Source: Vallitalea okinawensis
GTDB lineage: Bacteria; Bacillota; Clostridia; Lachnospirales; PQDH01
DNA length: 64,000 nt
Direction: 5' to 3'
Assembly: GCF_002964605.1 (NCBI RefSeq)
Contig: NZ_PQDH01000004.1
Coordinates: forward strand, 186,001-250,000
Shown here: one piece after another, positions 19,824 to 29,705 of the stretch
Layout: every line of letters starts with the position of its first letter
Position numbering within the stretch: the stretch's first letter is position 1
Notes under the pieces: generated by a model
The model's database searches: none
Seen by the model: only the letters and a program-made list of their open reading frames with translations
Told to the model about the DNA's origin: nothing
Position numbers and translations under genes: made by a program

Positions 19824-20403
19824 ATGAAGAGGTTATTAATAAACGAATGAAGAAAAATATTATTATGGCATTGTGTTGTTTAGGAGCATTATTTAATTAA
19901 AATTATCATTTGTATTCTATATTTGATGGAAAACCTGGAATGAACTATGAAATAAAAGACGGGAACTATTACTATTACAGTAAAGATAATGATGGAGTAT
20001 ATAGTTATAACATTGAAACGAAAAAAAAATTAAACTATCTGATTATTATGCAGCATCTAGCCAGTTTCATTTGAATGATGGATGGATATATTTTAAAAGA
20101 CATAGAACCTTTCAGGTTTATTGAGTAAAAATAGATGGAACAGAGCATATGCAGATATTATCAAATAGTGGCTATTATTGGTTAGCCGATAATATGATTT
20201 ATTTTGATGGTAGCAAGCATGGTTATCTTCATAGAGCCAATTTAGATGGTACAGATATGAAGAAATTAACTGATTTTGTTATAGATCGTTTTGAAGAAAT
20301 AGATGATGATATCTATATACGGAGGAATAAGGATGATAAATGGTTTTTAATTGATAATAAGACAGATGAGTTAATTCCAATTAAGAAATTACCTAAAAAG
20401 TAA
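19824..20403 (+). pseudogene. DUF5050-like beta-propeller protein pseudogene
   Basis: Joined across frames, the region reads as one protein with the pattern of DUF5050 (LRP1-like propeller) proteins: YYYYSKDNDGVYSYNIETKK, DGWIYFKR, KIDGTEHMQILS and LHRANLDGTDMKKLTD. At least three lesions break it: an in-frame TAA at 19898-19900, a frameshift at the A run near 20022-20029, and a TGA at 20122-20124. The N-terminus (MKKNIIMALCCLGALF) resembles a signal peptide. The intact last 84 codons (20149-20403) are only the tail. No function is expected. Such proteins are often extracellular repeat proteins of unknown role. Confidence 0.7.
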
Positions 20404-20424
20404 TAGTAATCTGAGCAGATGATA

Positions 20425-20463
20425 AGAACCTCCTTGAGAACATTTTTGTTCCAAGGAGGTTCT
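20425..20463. terminator. Bidirectional intrinsic terminator
   Basis: A 12-bp perfect stem, AGAACCTCCTTG/CAAGGAGGTTCT, lies between the convergent DUF5050-like pseudogene and the minus-strand binding-protein gene, 14 bp beyond the latter's stop. It has no long T run on either side. Confidence 0.7.
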
Positions 20464-20477
20464 ATATATTCTTAGAT

Positions 20478-22142
20478 TTATTCTATAATAACAAACTTAA
20501 TAGATTGATTTATACCATAATCATGTATAAGGTTTTTGACGTTATCTTTAACAAGATAATAATCTCCTGTTTCATAAAGAGGTTTAATTACAGCATCTTT
20601 GAGTAATAATTCTTTTTCAGCCATTTTTAGTAATCGCAATCGTATATCTTCACTTAATATGGATGATGAACTGGCTAGTTTTATGAGTGTATCATAAAAA
20701 GAACTACTATAGTTGACATCATTATTAACTGAAGTGGAAGTATAAACTTCAAGATAGGCTAAAGGGTCATTGTAGTCCATTCCCCATCCTGAAAAACTGC
20801 TAGAATATTTACCACGGCTTTGTAAATCTAGTTTTTCTGTAAAAGTAACCGGAACAATCTTAACTGTCAAACCAGGTAAATTTTGTTCCAATTCTTCTTT
20901 AATATATTCAGCAATAGCTTGACTCAAATTAGAATCAAAAGTTAATAATTCCATTGTATAAGACTGTATTCCTAATTGGGACTTAGCTGTATTCCAGTAT
21001 TCTAAGGCTAAATCCTTATTATATAGAAGGAATTCATTATGGGGTCTGCGAAAATCGAATCCATTACTATCTTTGAAGAAGCTTGATGGGATATAGTAAT
21101 TAGCCGAGATCCAACTTTGCTTAATTTGGGGGATATAACTGCTGTCTAGTCCATAAACTATAGCCTTTCTTGCATTGCTATTTTTAAGTAGAGCATCCTT
21201 TTGATTAAAATTCAAGTAAAAGATAGAACCATTATTGGTCTTAGTAGCAGTAAGACCATATTTACTAGCGTTTATACTCTGTTCATAAAGAATTTCTGCT
21301 ACATCAATCTCATTGTTTAAGAAAGACTCATAGCCATCCGGTTCACTGGTAATCACTTTTATATTCTCTATATCGATATGCTGATTTCCCCAATAGTGAG
21401 GATTCTTTGTAAGTAGAAAATGATCATAGGAGTACCATGATTTAACCATATATGGACCATTATAAGCTAAATAATCGAAGTTCTTACCATAATTACCATT
21501 AGCAGCGATAACCATATCTTCTCTTATGGGTGCAAAACTAGGCAGAGTCATTAATGAAAGCAAATAAGAGACTGGTTGTTCAAGTTCCACAACCAAAGTA
21601 TGATCATCTAAAGCCTTTACACCTAAGTCTTCTTTAGAAGCAGTACCTTCTAATATAGCTTCATAATTTTTTATTTGAGCAGTACCTAATAAATAGTCCC
21701 TATAAGTTCCTGTTTGTGAAAGACGTTGCCAGGAATAAACAAAATCATGTGCCGTAACAGGAGTACCATCATTCCATTTAGCATTTTTTCTTAGATAGAA
21801 AGTGTAGGTAAGACGATCACGAGATAGGGAATAACTTTCAGCTACCCCGCCTACAATTCTTTTATTGACATCATAAGTCACCAGACCTTCCGAAATATTG
21901 CTTAATACAAGGTTTGGAGATGAATAAATTGCTTCGTGTGGATCTAAAACTACAGCTCGTGATTCCAAAATTCTTAGAGTTTCATTATCATCATATGAAG
22001 TGTTTAAATTATCAAAACCACTTTTGAGTTCGATAATATTCACTTCAGTTTCTCTAGCGTTTACTTGGAATGCACTACCAATAAAAATATTTAGTATAAA
22101 TATAATTGTCAAAGTTCTTATAATCAATCGATTTAATTTCAT
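20478..22142 (-). CDS. Oligopeptide ABC transporter substrate-binding protein (copy B)
   Basis: A 554-residue family-5 solute-binding protein of OppA type, normal length for the family. It has a signal peptide (LIIRTLTIIFILNIFIGSAF), the ISEGLVTYD and YTFYLRKNAKWNDG signatures near the N-terminus, and the late FSGWGMDYNDPLAYLEVY segment that lines the peptide cleft. No cysteine lies at the signal-peptide end, so it lacks a lipobox. It is a tandem neighbour of copy C (135 bp apart) but more diverged from it than copy A is. No permease or ATPase genes adjoin, so it must work with a transporter encoded elsewhere or act as a free extracellular binder. The start follows GGAGGGATTATTT. Confidence 0.93.
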   Translation of the reverse strand: MKLNRLIIRTLTIIFILNIFIGSAFQVNARETEVNIIELKSGFDNLNTSYDDNETLRILESRAVVLDPHEAIYSSPNLVLSNISEGLVTYDVNKRIVGGVAESYSLSRDRLTYTFYLRKNAKWNDGTPVTAHDFVYSWQRLSQTGTYRDYLLGTAQIKNYEAILEGTASKEDLGVKALDDHTLVVELEQPVSYLLSLMTLPSFAPIREDMVIAANGNYGKNFDYLAYNGPYMVKSWYSYDHFLLTKNPHYWGNQHIDIENIKVITSEPDGYESFLNNEIDVAEILYEQSINASKYGLTATKTNNGSIFYLNFNQKDALLKNSNARKAIVYGLDSSYIPQIKQSWISANYYIPSSFFKDSNGFDFRRPHNEFLLYNKDLALEYWNTAKSQLGIQSYTMELLTFDSNLSQAIAEYIKEELEQNLPGLTVKIVPVTFTEKLDLQSRGKYSSSFSGWGMDYNDPLAYLEVYTSTSVNNDVNYSSSFYDTLIKLASSSSILSEDIRLRLLKMAEKELLLKDAVIKPLYETGDYYLVKDNVKNLIHDYGINQSIKFVIIE

Positions 22143-22234
22143 AAATAATCCCTCCAGTACAAGGGTTATTATATGTCATTCGACTGAATACGACAATGTT
22201 TATCTTTGGTAATAAATGAATATGAGAATAAAAA

Positions 22235-22265
22235 AACCTTCGTTATCATTTCCATAACGAAGGTT
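22235..22265 (-). terminator. Intrinsic terminator of copy C binding-protein gene
   Basis: A 12-bp stem, AACCTTCGTTAT/ATAACGAAGGTT, is followed on the minus strand by a run of T, just past the stop codon of the upstream minus-strand gene. It separates copies C and B into different transcripts. Confidence 0.85.
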
Positions 22266-22277
22266 ACTTTTCATTCA

Positions 22278-23942
22278 TCATTCAATTATTACAAACTTTA
22301 ATGAGTCATTCATACCATACTCTTGTATAAGATTTTTTATGTTGGGTTTTACTAGATAATAAGTACCCGCTTGATAGATAGGTTTTATTACCGCATCTTC
22401 TTGTAATAATTGCTTCTCAGCTAATCTAAAAAGTTCCCATCTTTCACCTTGATTATAAGTTACTGAGGATAGTAAGGTTTGTATAATAGTGTCGTACTTA
22501 GGGTTACTATAATTTACATCATTAGAGGTTGAATTAGAACTGAAGATCTCAAGATATGATAATGGATCATTATAATCCATTCCCCAACCTCCGATACTAC
22601 ATGCATATTGACCTGTTTTCTCTAGGTCCAATTTTACATCAAATGGCTGTTGTACAATATTAACTATTAATCCTGGGAGATTATTTTCTAATTCATCCTT
22701 AATATAATCAGCAATATTTAGGCTGATTATATTATCAAATGTCAATAGTTCCAGCGTATATGTTTCTATGGATAACTCAGTTTGAGCTTTATTCCAGTAT
22801 TTCCTTGCTAAATTCTTATCATAGTTAAGGAATTCAACATTGTCTTGTCTAAAGTCATTTCCATCATTATCCTTAAAAAATCCTGAAGGAATATAATAAT
22901 TAGCCGGATGACCGATCTCTGTCTTGTTAACTATGTAACTATTATCGAATCCTAAAGCTATTGCTTTTCTTACATTCGCGTTTTTTAGTACATCATCATT
23001 TTGATTGAATTTTAAGTAAAAGATAGCATCATTTTTAGTAGCAATAGGAGATAGACCACTAAAATAAGCAGTGATAAAGTCATTATAAAAAAGTGTAGTA
23101 GTATCTAGCTCATTCTTTAAAAAGGCATCGTAGCCATATAGTGGAGGAGCTATAATTTTTATGTTCTCAATATCAATGAATTCACTACCCCAATAATGAG
23201 GGTTTTTTGTGAGTAATAAATACTGACCTTCATACCATTTTTCAATCCTATACGGACCATTATAAGCTATATGACTTAAATCAGTACCATATCTATCACC
23301 AGATGTTATAACCATTTCTTCTTTAATTGGAGCAAAATTTGGAGATGTTAATAATGAAAGAAAATAGGGAACTGGTTTCTCCAGCTCAACAACTAGTTTA
23401 TAATCATCAATAGCCGACACACCTAAATCTTCTTTGGTTGCATTACCTTCTAATATACTTTTATAGTTTTTAATATTAGCAGCGGTTAACAATGATTCAT
23501 TATTTGAGCTCATTTCAGAAAGACGCTGCCATGAATAAACAAAATCATGTGCAGTAACTGGAGAACCATCATTCCATTTAGCATCTTTTCTTAGATAGAA
23601 AGTATAGGTTAGTTGATCAGCAGATAAAGAATAACTATCTGCTACCCCAGCTACTATCTTTCTGTCTTGATCATATGAAACCAGTCCTTCTGAAATATTA
23701 TTGAGTATGAAATTTGAAGTTGAGTCATGAGAAAGGCTTCTATCTAAGGTAGTAGGTTCTGATTGTAAGATTCTTAATGTTTCATTATCATAATCTAAAC
23801 TAGTTAAATTTTCAAACCCACTTTCGAGTTTTATGATCTCATCATCTGCTTCCTTAGAATTAGCTTGATATGTGGTACCAAGGAAGAAGCTTAGTATAAG
23901 TACACTAATAAGAGTTTTAGGAATAATATTGCTATATTTCAT
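22278..23942 (-). CDS. Oligopeptide ABC transporter substrate-binding protein (copy C)
   Basis: A 554-residue OppA-like family-5 binding protein with the same signatures as copies A and B (ISEGLVSYD, YTFYLRKDAKWNDG, IGGWGMDYNDPLSYLEIF). The start at 23942 is chosen because AAAGGAGGTCAGATT precedes it; the open frame extends 11 codons further but lacks a site. The signal peptide (ISVLILSFFLGTTYQANS) has no lipobox cysteine. The LysR gene lies directly upstream on the same strand, 69 bp away, and may control it. Its upstream region is clearly homologous to that of copy A. Confidence 0.93.
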   Translation of the reverse strand: MKYSNIIPKTLISVLILSFFLGTTYQANSKEADDEIIKLESGFENLTSLDYDNETLRILQSEPTTLDRSLSHDSTSNFILNNISEGLVSYDQDRKIVAGVADSYSLSADQLTYTFYLRKDAKWNDGSPVTAHDFVYSWQRLSEMSSNNESLLTAANIKNYKSILEGNATKEDLGVSAIDDYKLVVELEKPVPYFLSLLTSPNFAPIKEEMVITSGDRYGTDLSHIAYNGPYRIEKWYEGQYLLLTKNPHYWGSEFIDIENIKIIAPPLYGYDAFLKNELDTTTLFYNDFITAYFSGLSPIATKNDAIFYLKFNQNDDVLKNANVRKAIALGFDNSYIVNKTEIGHPANYYIPSGFFKDNDGNDFRQDNVEFLNYDKNLARKYWNKAQTELSIETYTLELLTFDNIISLNIADYIKDELENNLPGLIVNIVQQPFDVKLDLEKTGQYACSIGGWGMDYNDPLSYLEIFSSNSTSNDVNYSNPKYDTIIQTLLSSVTYNQGERWELFRLAEKQLLQEDAVIKPIYQAGTYYLVKPNIKNLIQEYGMNDSLKFVIIE

Positions 23943-24011
23943 AATCTGACCTCCTTTATATACAAATACTAACATAATATACCACTATTATCAATATAAT
24001 TAAAATACAAA

Positions 24012-24905
24012 TCAATCTCTAGGAATCCTTCCCAAAAGTTCAATAAAGGCTTCTGACGCCAAGGACAGAGGCATCTTGGGATTGATGACCATGGAGAGTT
24101 TTCTTGATGGCAAGCAGCTTTCTACTGGAATTAAATGCAGGTCTTGGTCCATATCCTTTAAGCAAAAATCAGGAACGCAACTTATACCTAATCCGATTCT
24201 TACTAAATCTTTAATCAAATCAATGCTTGTTAATTCAATTTCTACAGAGGGATCCATACCTTCTTTTTCAAAATGGTGGTCGAAGAATTTCCTTGTTGTT
24301 GTGTCCTTTTTTAACATGATCCATGGCATGGATTCAAGGTCTCTACAAGTTTTCATGCTTTTAATTAATTCTGCATATTTGCTACCACAAATGAAAACAT
24401 CCCGAAAGTCCATCAAATCAATAACTTTCATACCAGAATGAAGGTGATCATTAGGTAAGTAGGTAAAGATAAAATCAGCAGTACCTTCCTCTAATAATTT
24501 AACACAGCGGTAGGAGGTGCGATTGGTGATGTGAACCTTAATGCCTGGGTAATTTTCATTAAAAGCTTTAAGATGATTTAAGAGATAATATTTACAGATG
24601 GTGTCGTTGACTGCAATATTTATTACGCCACGCTCCAAGTGATGAACTTCCCGCAGTTTGTTTTCACCTGACTCCAATAAATGAAAGGCAGGTTCCACAT
24701 GATTATAGAGGGTTTGTCCTTCGTTAGTGAGGCGTATGTTTTTAGGATGGCGTATAAAGAGTGTTGTCTCTAATTTATCTTCAAGGGTTTTGATGGATTG
24801 ACTAACAGCTGATTGTGATATGAATAACTTGGCTGCTGCTTTAGAAAAGCTCTCTTCACTAGCTACATAATAAAAGACTTTATACAATTCAAAATTTATA
24901 TCCAT
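24012..24905 (-). CDS. LysR-family transcriptional regulator
   Basis: About 297 residues, usual LysR length. The N-terminal winged helix-turn-helix is clear (FYYVASEESFSKAAAKLFIS, then QSAVSQSIKTLEDKLETTLF). An effector-binding domain of periplasmic-binding type follows (IAVNDTICKYYLLNHLKAFN and ADFIFTYLP). The first ATG after AAAGGGAAGTGAAT is used; a GTG two codons upstream is less likely. It lies upstream of and collinear with copy C, and diverges from purL across about 170 bp. The 3' end has a decayed duplicate at 754-825. The target genes are probably the adjacent binding-protein genes, and the inducer is unknown. Confidence 0.9.
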   Translation of the reverse strand: MDINFELYKVFYYVASEESFSKAAAKLFISQSAVSQSIKTLEDKLETTLFIRHPKNIRLTNEGQTLYNHVEPAFHLLESGENKLREVHHLERGVINIAVNDTICKYYLLNHLKAFNENYPGIKVHITNRTSYRCVKLLEEGTADFIFTYLPNDHLHSGMKVIDLMDFRDVFICGSKYAELIKSMKTCRDLESMPWIMLKKDTTTRKFFDHHFEKEGMDPSVEIELTSIDLIKDLVRIGLGISCVPDFCLKDMDQDLHLIPVESCLPSRKLSMVINPKMPLSLASEAFIELLGRIPRD

Positions 24906-25073
24906 ATTCACTTCCCTTTCTAAGTAACTATGACGTATTTAAGATTATCTGAATCATACCATATTCTGTTCATAAGTACAACTTATAAGGGGGATAATTA
25001 CTATTAATTTTACTTAATTGAAAACCCTTGATATGATAGAGGGGTAAAGATGTCATTTAGCTGGAGGGTAAAC

Positions 25074-28000
25074 ATGAGTATAAGAAGAATTTATGTAGAA
25101 AAAAAAGAAGATTTTCGAGTTGAAGCTAAGAGATTAAAAAAAGATTTTAGAGATAATTTAGGAATAGAAACCTTAACACAAGTCCGTGTTTTAAATCGAT
25201 ATGATATTGAAGGTTTAGATGAGGAGACCTTTAAGAAAGCATGTCAAACTATTTTTTCTGAAGTACCCGTTGATCGCTTATATCATGAAATATATCCAAG
25301 AAATAAAGATGAGAAAGTTTTTGCTGTTGAATATCTACCTGGACAGTATGATCAAAGAGCAGATTCAGCTGAACAATGCATTCGATTGATCAATCCAGAA
25401 GTAAAAGCTTTTGTTAAGTATGCAAAAGTAATTGTTTTAGATGGAGAAGTAACAGATAAAGAAATACATTCTATTAAAGATTATTATATAAATCCTGTTG
25501 ATTCAAGAGAAGCTTCATTAGAGAAAGCCGAGTCACTTCAACAACATTTCAGTAGACCTGACGATGTCAAGGTATTGGCCGGTTTTAATGAATTAACAGA
25601 GGAAGACTTTGTTGAGTTTAAAAAGACATACGGTTTAGCAATGAGTATAGAAGATTTATTGCATACCCAAGAATATTTTAGTAGTGAAGAGAATCGTGAT
25701 CCAAGTATGACAGAACTGAAAGTACTGGATACATACTGGTCTGATCACTGTCGTCATACAACCTTCTTAACCCGTATTAATCAAGTAGAGATAGAAGAAG
25801 GATCATCTAATGAGCCTTTAAAAAGAGCCTATGATGACTATCTAGAAGCTAGAAATAAGATGTATCAAGATAAGCAAAAAGATATGTGTTTAATGGATAT
25901 TGCTTTAATGGCTATGAAGGAACTTCGTAAGGACGGCAAGTTAGATGATTTAGAAGTATCTGATGAAATCAATGCATGCAGTATTAAAGTCAAAGCGCAT
26001 ATCAATGACAAAGAAGAAGATTGGTTAGTGATGTTCAAGAATGAGACTCATAACCATCCAACAGAAATAGAACCTTTTGGTGGAGCAGCTACTTGTTTAG
26101 GGGGGGCGATTAGAGATCCGTTGTCAGGTCGTTCCTATGTCTACCAAGCTATGCGTATTACTGGTTCAGGTGACCCTAGAGAGAAAATTGAGGATACTAT
26201 AGATGGTAAATTACCACAAAGAAAAATTGCCAAAGAGTCTGCTCACGGTTACAGCTCCTATGGTAATCAAATTGGTTTAGCTACTGGACAAGTTGTAGAG
26301 ATTTATCATGATGGTTACAAGGCGAAGCATATGGAATTAGGTGCTGTTATTGCTGCTACACCTGCTGAAAATGTTTTTCGTGGTCAAGCAGAGCCAGGGG
26401 ATATCATCGTTTTATTAGGTGGACAAACTGGGCGTGATGGTTGCGGTGGGGCAACGGGGTCTTCTAAAGAACACACCGTAGAATCCATTAGTCAATGCGG
26501 TTCAGAAGTACAAAAAGGTAATCCACCGACAGAACGTAAAATTCAACGCTTGTTCAGAAATCCAAATGTAGCGAAGATGATTAAGAAATGTAATGACTTC
26601 GGTGCAGGTGGTGTATCAGTTGCCATTGGCGAGCTTGCAGATGGTTTAATCATCGATATGGATCAAGTACCTAAAAAGTATGAAGGTTTAGATGGTACAG
26701 AATTAGCCATATCAGAGTCACAAGAAAGAATGGCTGTTGTGCTATCACCAGAAGATGTGGAGCAGTTTAGAGATTTTGCATCTGAGGAAAATTTGGAATC
26801 AACAGTGGTGGCTAAAGTAACGGAAGAGAAGCGCTTGGTGATGACTTGGAGAGGAAAAGACATCGTTAATGTTAGTAGAGAATTTTTAGATACGAATGGT
26901 GCAACCCAGACAGCAAATGTTTTTGTTAAAGCTCCAGCTCATCTTGAAAGTAAGTCAGTAGATGGCAGTATTAAAGAAAAGTGGCTCAATAAATTGAGTG
27001 AAATAAATGTAGCCAGTCAAAAAGGATTAGGTGAAATGTTTGACAGTACCATCGGAGCAGGAACTGTATTACAACCTTTTGGTGGCACAACAGAGCTAAC
27101 ACCTGAGCAAGCCATGGTTGCAAAGATTCCTGTTATTGATGGTGATACCACTACTGGAACCATTATGACTTATGGTTATGATCCTTATTTATCTCAGTGG
27201 AGTCCTTTCCATGGTGCTTATTACGCTGTTATTGAATCTGTTGCTAAAGTTTTAGCTGCAGGTGGGAAGTGGAGAGGTATTCGCTTTACTTTCCAAGAGT
27301 ATTTCGAGCGTTTAAATAAGGAACAAGAGAAATGGGGCAAGCCATTTAGTGCTTTATTAGGTGCTTATTATGTTCAAAAATTATTAGGACTTCCATCAAT
27401 CGGTGGTAAAGATTCCATGTCAGGAACCTTCCACGAGATAAGTGTTCCTCCTACATTAGTTTCTTTTGCTGTTAATGTAGTAGATATTGATGGGGTGAAG
27501 TCATCTGAATTCAAAAAAGGTGGGAGTCAAATACTTTATGTGCCATTAGAAAAGAATGGTTATTTACCAGAAGATGAACAAGTGATTAAGCTCTTTGATG
27601 CTATAGAAGAGATTATGGCATCTGAAGACGTATTGGCATGTCGAGCTATTACAGGTGGTGGACTTGCTGAAGGACTTAGTAAGATGAGTTTTGGTAATAA
27701 CATTGGGTTAAAATTAAATAAAGATTTAACTGATGAAGAATTATTGAATGAAGGTTATGGTTCATTCATACTTGAAGTCAATCAAGGAGCTGACATAGAG
27801 GCAATCTTAAAAGGAATTAACTATCACGTCATTGGTGAAACAACTGATGCAGCATGTTATCAAATTCAGGATGAGGAAATAAGATTAGAAGAAGCAGTTA
27901 AGGCATTTACTCAACCCTTAGAGAAGGTATATCCAACTGTTACAACAGAGGTCGTTGAAGAAGTAGTCTCTGAGAAATTATATAAGGCAGAGAAAATCTA

Positions 28001-28820
28001 TGTTAACCGCCATAAAGTTGCTAAACCAAAAGTGATCATTCCAGTTTTCCCTGGAACAAATTGCGAGTATGATACAGCTAAACAATTTAGAGAAGCTGGA
28101 GCAGAAGTTGATACATTAGTCTTCCGAAACTTAACCAGCAGTGACATCGATATGTCGATCAACCGTTTAGCTAAAGCCATTGATTCATCACAAATCATTG
28201 CATTAGCAGGGGGATTTAGTGCAGGGGATGAGCCTGACGGTTCAGGTAAGTTTATCACTTCTGTCTTTAGAAATCCAAAGATCACTGAAGCGACTATGAA
28301 CCTATTGAATAATCGTGATGGACTTATGTTGGGTATTTGTAATGGTTTCCAGGCCTTAATTAAGTTAGGGTTATTACCTTATGGTGAAATACGTGATTTA
28401 ACCAATGATTGTCCAACACTTACTTATAACACCATCGGACGTCATGTATCTACCTATGTTCACACTAAGATAGTCTCTAATCAATCTCCTTGGTTACAAG
28501 AAGTAAAGGTTGGTGATGTGCATGCTATTCCAGTATCCCATGGAGAAGGGCGTTTTATTGCTAATGATGATCTGTTAAAAGAACTATACTCTAAAGGACA
28601 AATTGGGATGCAATATGTTAATGAACAAGGTCAACCAACCATGAATCCAACCTTTAATCCTAATGGTTCCTATGAAGCTATTGAAGGTATCCTAAGCCCT
28701 GATGGAAGAATTTTAGGCAAGATGGGTCATTCAGAACGTATCGGACAACATATTGCGAAGAACATATACGGTGAGAAAGATCAGAAATTATTCTTATCCG
28801 GTGTTAAGTACTTTAAATAG
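25074..28820 (+). CDS. purL: Phosphoribosylformylglycinamidine synthase, single-chain large form
   Basis: A 1248-residue enzyme for step 4 of purine synthesis: FGAR + glutamine + ATP to FGAM. It is the fused large form, as in E. coli and many Clostridia, and needs no separate PurS or PurQ. The synthase part carries ETHNHPTEIEPFGGAATC and GGAIRDPLSGR near the N-terminal third and GGKDSMSGTF later. The C-terminal glutamine amidotransferase domain starts near IIPVFPGTNCEYD and has the nucleophile in MLGICNGFQAL (Cys1089) and a HSERIG segment near the end. The ATG used follows CTGGAGGGTAAAC; an earlier in-frame ATG eight codons upstream has no good site. It stands alone, with its own terminator. 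Confidence 0.96.
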   Translation: MSIRRIYVEKKEDFRVEAKRLKKDFRDNLGIETLTQVRVLNRYDIEGLDEETFKKACQTIFSEVPVDRLYHEIYPRNKDEKVFAVEYLPGQYDQRADSAEQCIRLINPEVKAFVKYAKVIVLDGEVTDKEIHSIKDYYINPVDSREASLEKAESLQQHFSRPDDVKVLAGFNELTEEDFVEFKKTYGLAMSIEDLLHTQEYFSSEENRDPSMTELKVLDTYWSDHCRHTTFLTRINQVEIEEGSSNEPLKRAYDDYLEARNKMYQDKQKDMCLMDIALMAMKELRKDGKLDDLEVSDEINACSIKVKAHINDKEEDWLVMFKNETHNHPTEIEPFGGAATCLGGAIRDPLSGRSYVYQAMRITGSGDPREKIEDTIDGKLPQRKIAKESAHGYSSYGNQIGLATGQVVEIYHDGYKAKHMELGAVIAATPAENVFRGQAEPGDIIVLLGGQTGRDGCGGATGSSKEHTVESISQCGSEVQKGNPPTERKIQRLFRNPNVAKMIKKCNDFGAGGVSVAIGELADGLIIDMDQVPKKYEGLDGTELAISESQERMAVVLSPEDVEQFRDFASEENLESTVVAKVTEEKRLVMTWRGKDIVNVSREFLDTNGATQTANVFVKAPAHLESKSVDGSIKEKWLNKLSEINVASQKGLGEMFDSTIGAGTVLQPFGGTTELTPEQAMVAKIPVIDGDTTTGTIMTYGYDPYLSQWSPFHGAYYAVIESVAKVLAAGGKWRGIRFTFQEYFERLNKEQEKWGKPFSALLGAYYVQKLLGLPSIGGKDSMSGTFHEISVPPTLVSFAVNVVDIDGVKSSEFKKGGSQILYVPLEKNGYLPEDEQVIKLFDAIEEIMASEDVLACRAITGGGLAEGLSKMSFGNNIGLKLNKDLTDEELLNEGYGSFILEVNQGADIEAILKGINYHVIGETTDAACYQIQDEEIRLEEAVKAFTQPLEKVYPTVTTEVVEEVVSEKLYKAEKIYVNRHKVAKPKVIIPVFPGTNCEYDTAKQFREAGAEVDTLVFRNLTSSDIDMSINRLAKAIDSSQIIALAGGFSAGDEPDGSGKFITSVFRNPKITEATMNLLNNRDGLMLGICNGFQALIKLGLLPYGEIRDLTNDCPTLTYNTIGRHVSTYVHTKIVSNQSPWLQEVKVGDVHAIPVSHGEGRFIANDDLLKELYSKGQIGMQYVNEQGQPTMNPTFNPNGSYEAIEGILSPDGRILGKMGHSERIGQHIAKNIYGEKDQKLFLSGVKYFK

Positions 28821-28846
28821 TAAGTTCATAAAAGTAGTTATAAAAA

Positions 28847-28872
28847 AAGCCTAGCTGATAAAAGCTAGGCTT
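28847..28872. terminator. Bidirectional terminator between purL and the acetate-type transporter gene
   Basis: A stem of AAGCCTAGCT/AGCTAGGCTT with A and T tracts on the two sides serves the convergent genes on both strands. Confidence 0.85.
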
Positions 28873-28887
28873 CATTTATTCTTATAT

Positions 28888-29490
28888 TTATTTAAAGATA
28901 CCAAATGGTTTACCTACAGGTAAGAATGTTTTACCAAAGTGACCATTTAATACAGTAGCTGCTGAACCATAGAAAGCCATTACAGAAATTAAGATCTCTG
29001 CTACACCAGCCATTGTATGTGTTAACTCATAGGCAACACCAAATGTGCTTAATGCTAATCCTAAGAAAAGTACATCGATTAAACAGAAGATAATAAATAA
29101 TACTTTATTTGTTTCCATTGAACCGATTGTCATATATAGTGTAAAGATGAAGTAACCGATGTAAGCAAATGCGATTTGGTTTTTATCCCCAGTCATAAAA
29201 CCTTCACCAAAAGCACCTAATTGACCCATCCATGTAAATGCTGTAGCAATCCAGAATAATCCGTATGCTAAAAATGCAGTTGCTCCAAATAAGTTACCTT
29301 TTTGAGCGTCTTTAACACCTGCATAAAGTTGAGCAATAGATCCTAAGAAAAGTGCCCAAGGTACTACATAGCTTACCCCTTCTGTCCAACCAAGTTTAAC
29401 AGAAGCTGCTACTAAAGTTATCATAGCAAGACCAAATAATCCAATTGGAGATGGATCAACAGTCATAATTTTTGTTTCATTTGGTTTCAT
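28888..29490 (-). CDS. GPR1/FUN34/YaaH (SatP) family acetate/succinate transporter
   Basis: About 200 residues with six membrane segments. The family signature near the N-terminus is present as DPSPIGLFGLAMITL (consensus NPAPLGL). Proteins of this family move acetate or succinate with protons or as channels in the cytoplasmic membrane. Two adjacent ATG codons follow CAGGAGGGTTT; the second gives the better spacing and is chosen, so the length may be off by one residue. The gene stands alone on the minus strand, and the substrate is inferred from the family. Confidence 0.9.
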   Translation of the reverse strand: MKPNETKIMTVDPSPIGLFGLAMITLVAASVKLGWTEGVSYVVPWALFLGSIAQLYAGVKDAQKGNLFGATAFLAYGLFWIATAFTWMGQLGAFGEGFMTGDKNQIAFAYIGYFIFTLYMTIGSMETNKVLFIIFCLIDVLFLGLALSTFGVAYELTHTMAGVAEILISVMAFYGSAATVLNGHFGKTFLPVGKPFGIFK

Positions 29491-29659
29491 CATAAACCCT
29501 CCTGTTGTTTCATATATTATTTTTTTATAAAATAACACCATTAACTAAGGTACAATATATTAGGCTATTTGTCAATATGTAAATTTAAGCAACAAAATAA
29601 TTCTTTCTTTTCAGTGGTTTTGTCTAAATAACTTGAACATTGATAGATAACTAAAAAAA

Positions 29660-29685
29660 CACCCTAAATCCAAAGATTTAAGGTG
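29660..29685 (-). terminator. Intrinsic terminator of the BCCT transporter gene
   Basis: On the minus strand an 11-bp stem CACCTTAAATC/GATTTAGGGTG (with one G-U pair) is followed by seven T, 20 bp after the BCCT stop codon. Confidence 0.85.
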
Positions 29686-29705
29686 CTATAAGATTTAATA
29701 TAATG

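Larger units (their letters stand above)
19389..20414. repeat. 14-bp direct repeat flanking the decayed genes
   Basis: The sequence TAATAGTAATCTGA occurs at 19389-19402 and again at 20401-20414, where it contains the stop codon of the DUF5050-like pseudogene. Similar bases follow both copies. This could mark the ends of two related, tandemly arranged genes, the first now lost, or an old recombination scar. Confidence 0.45.
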
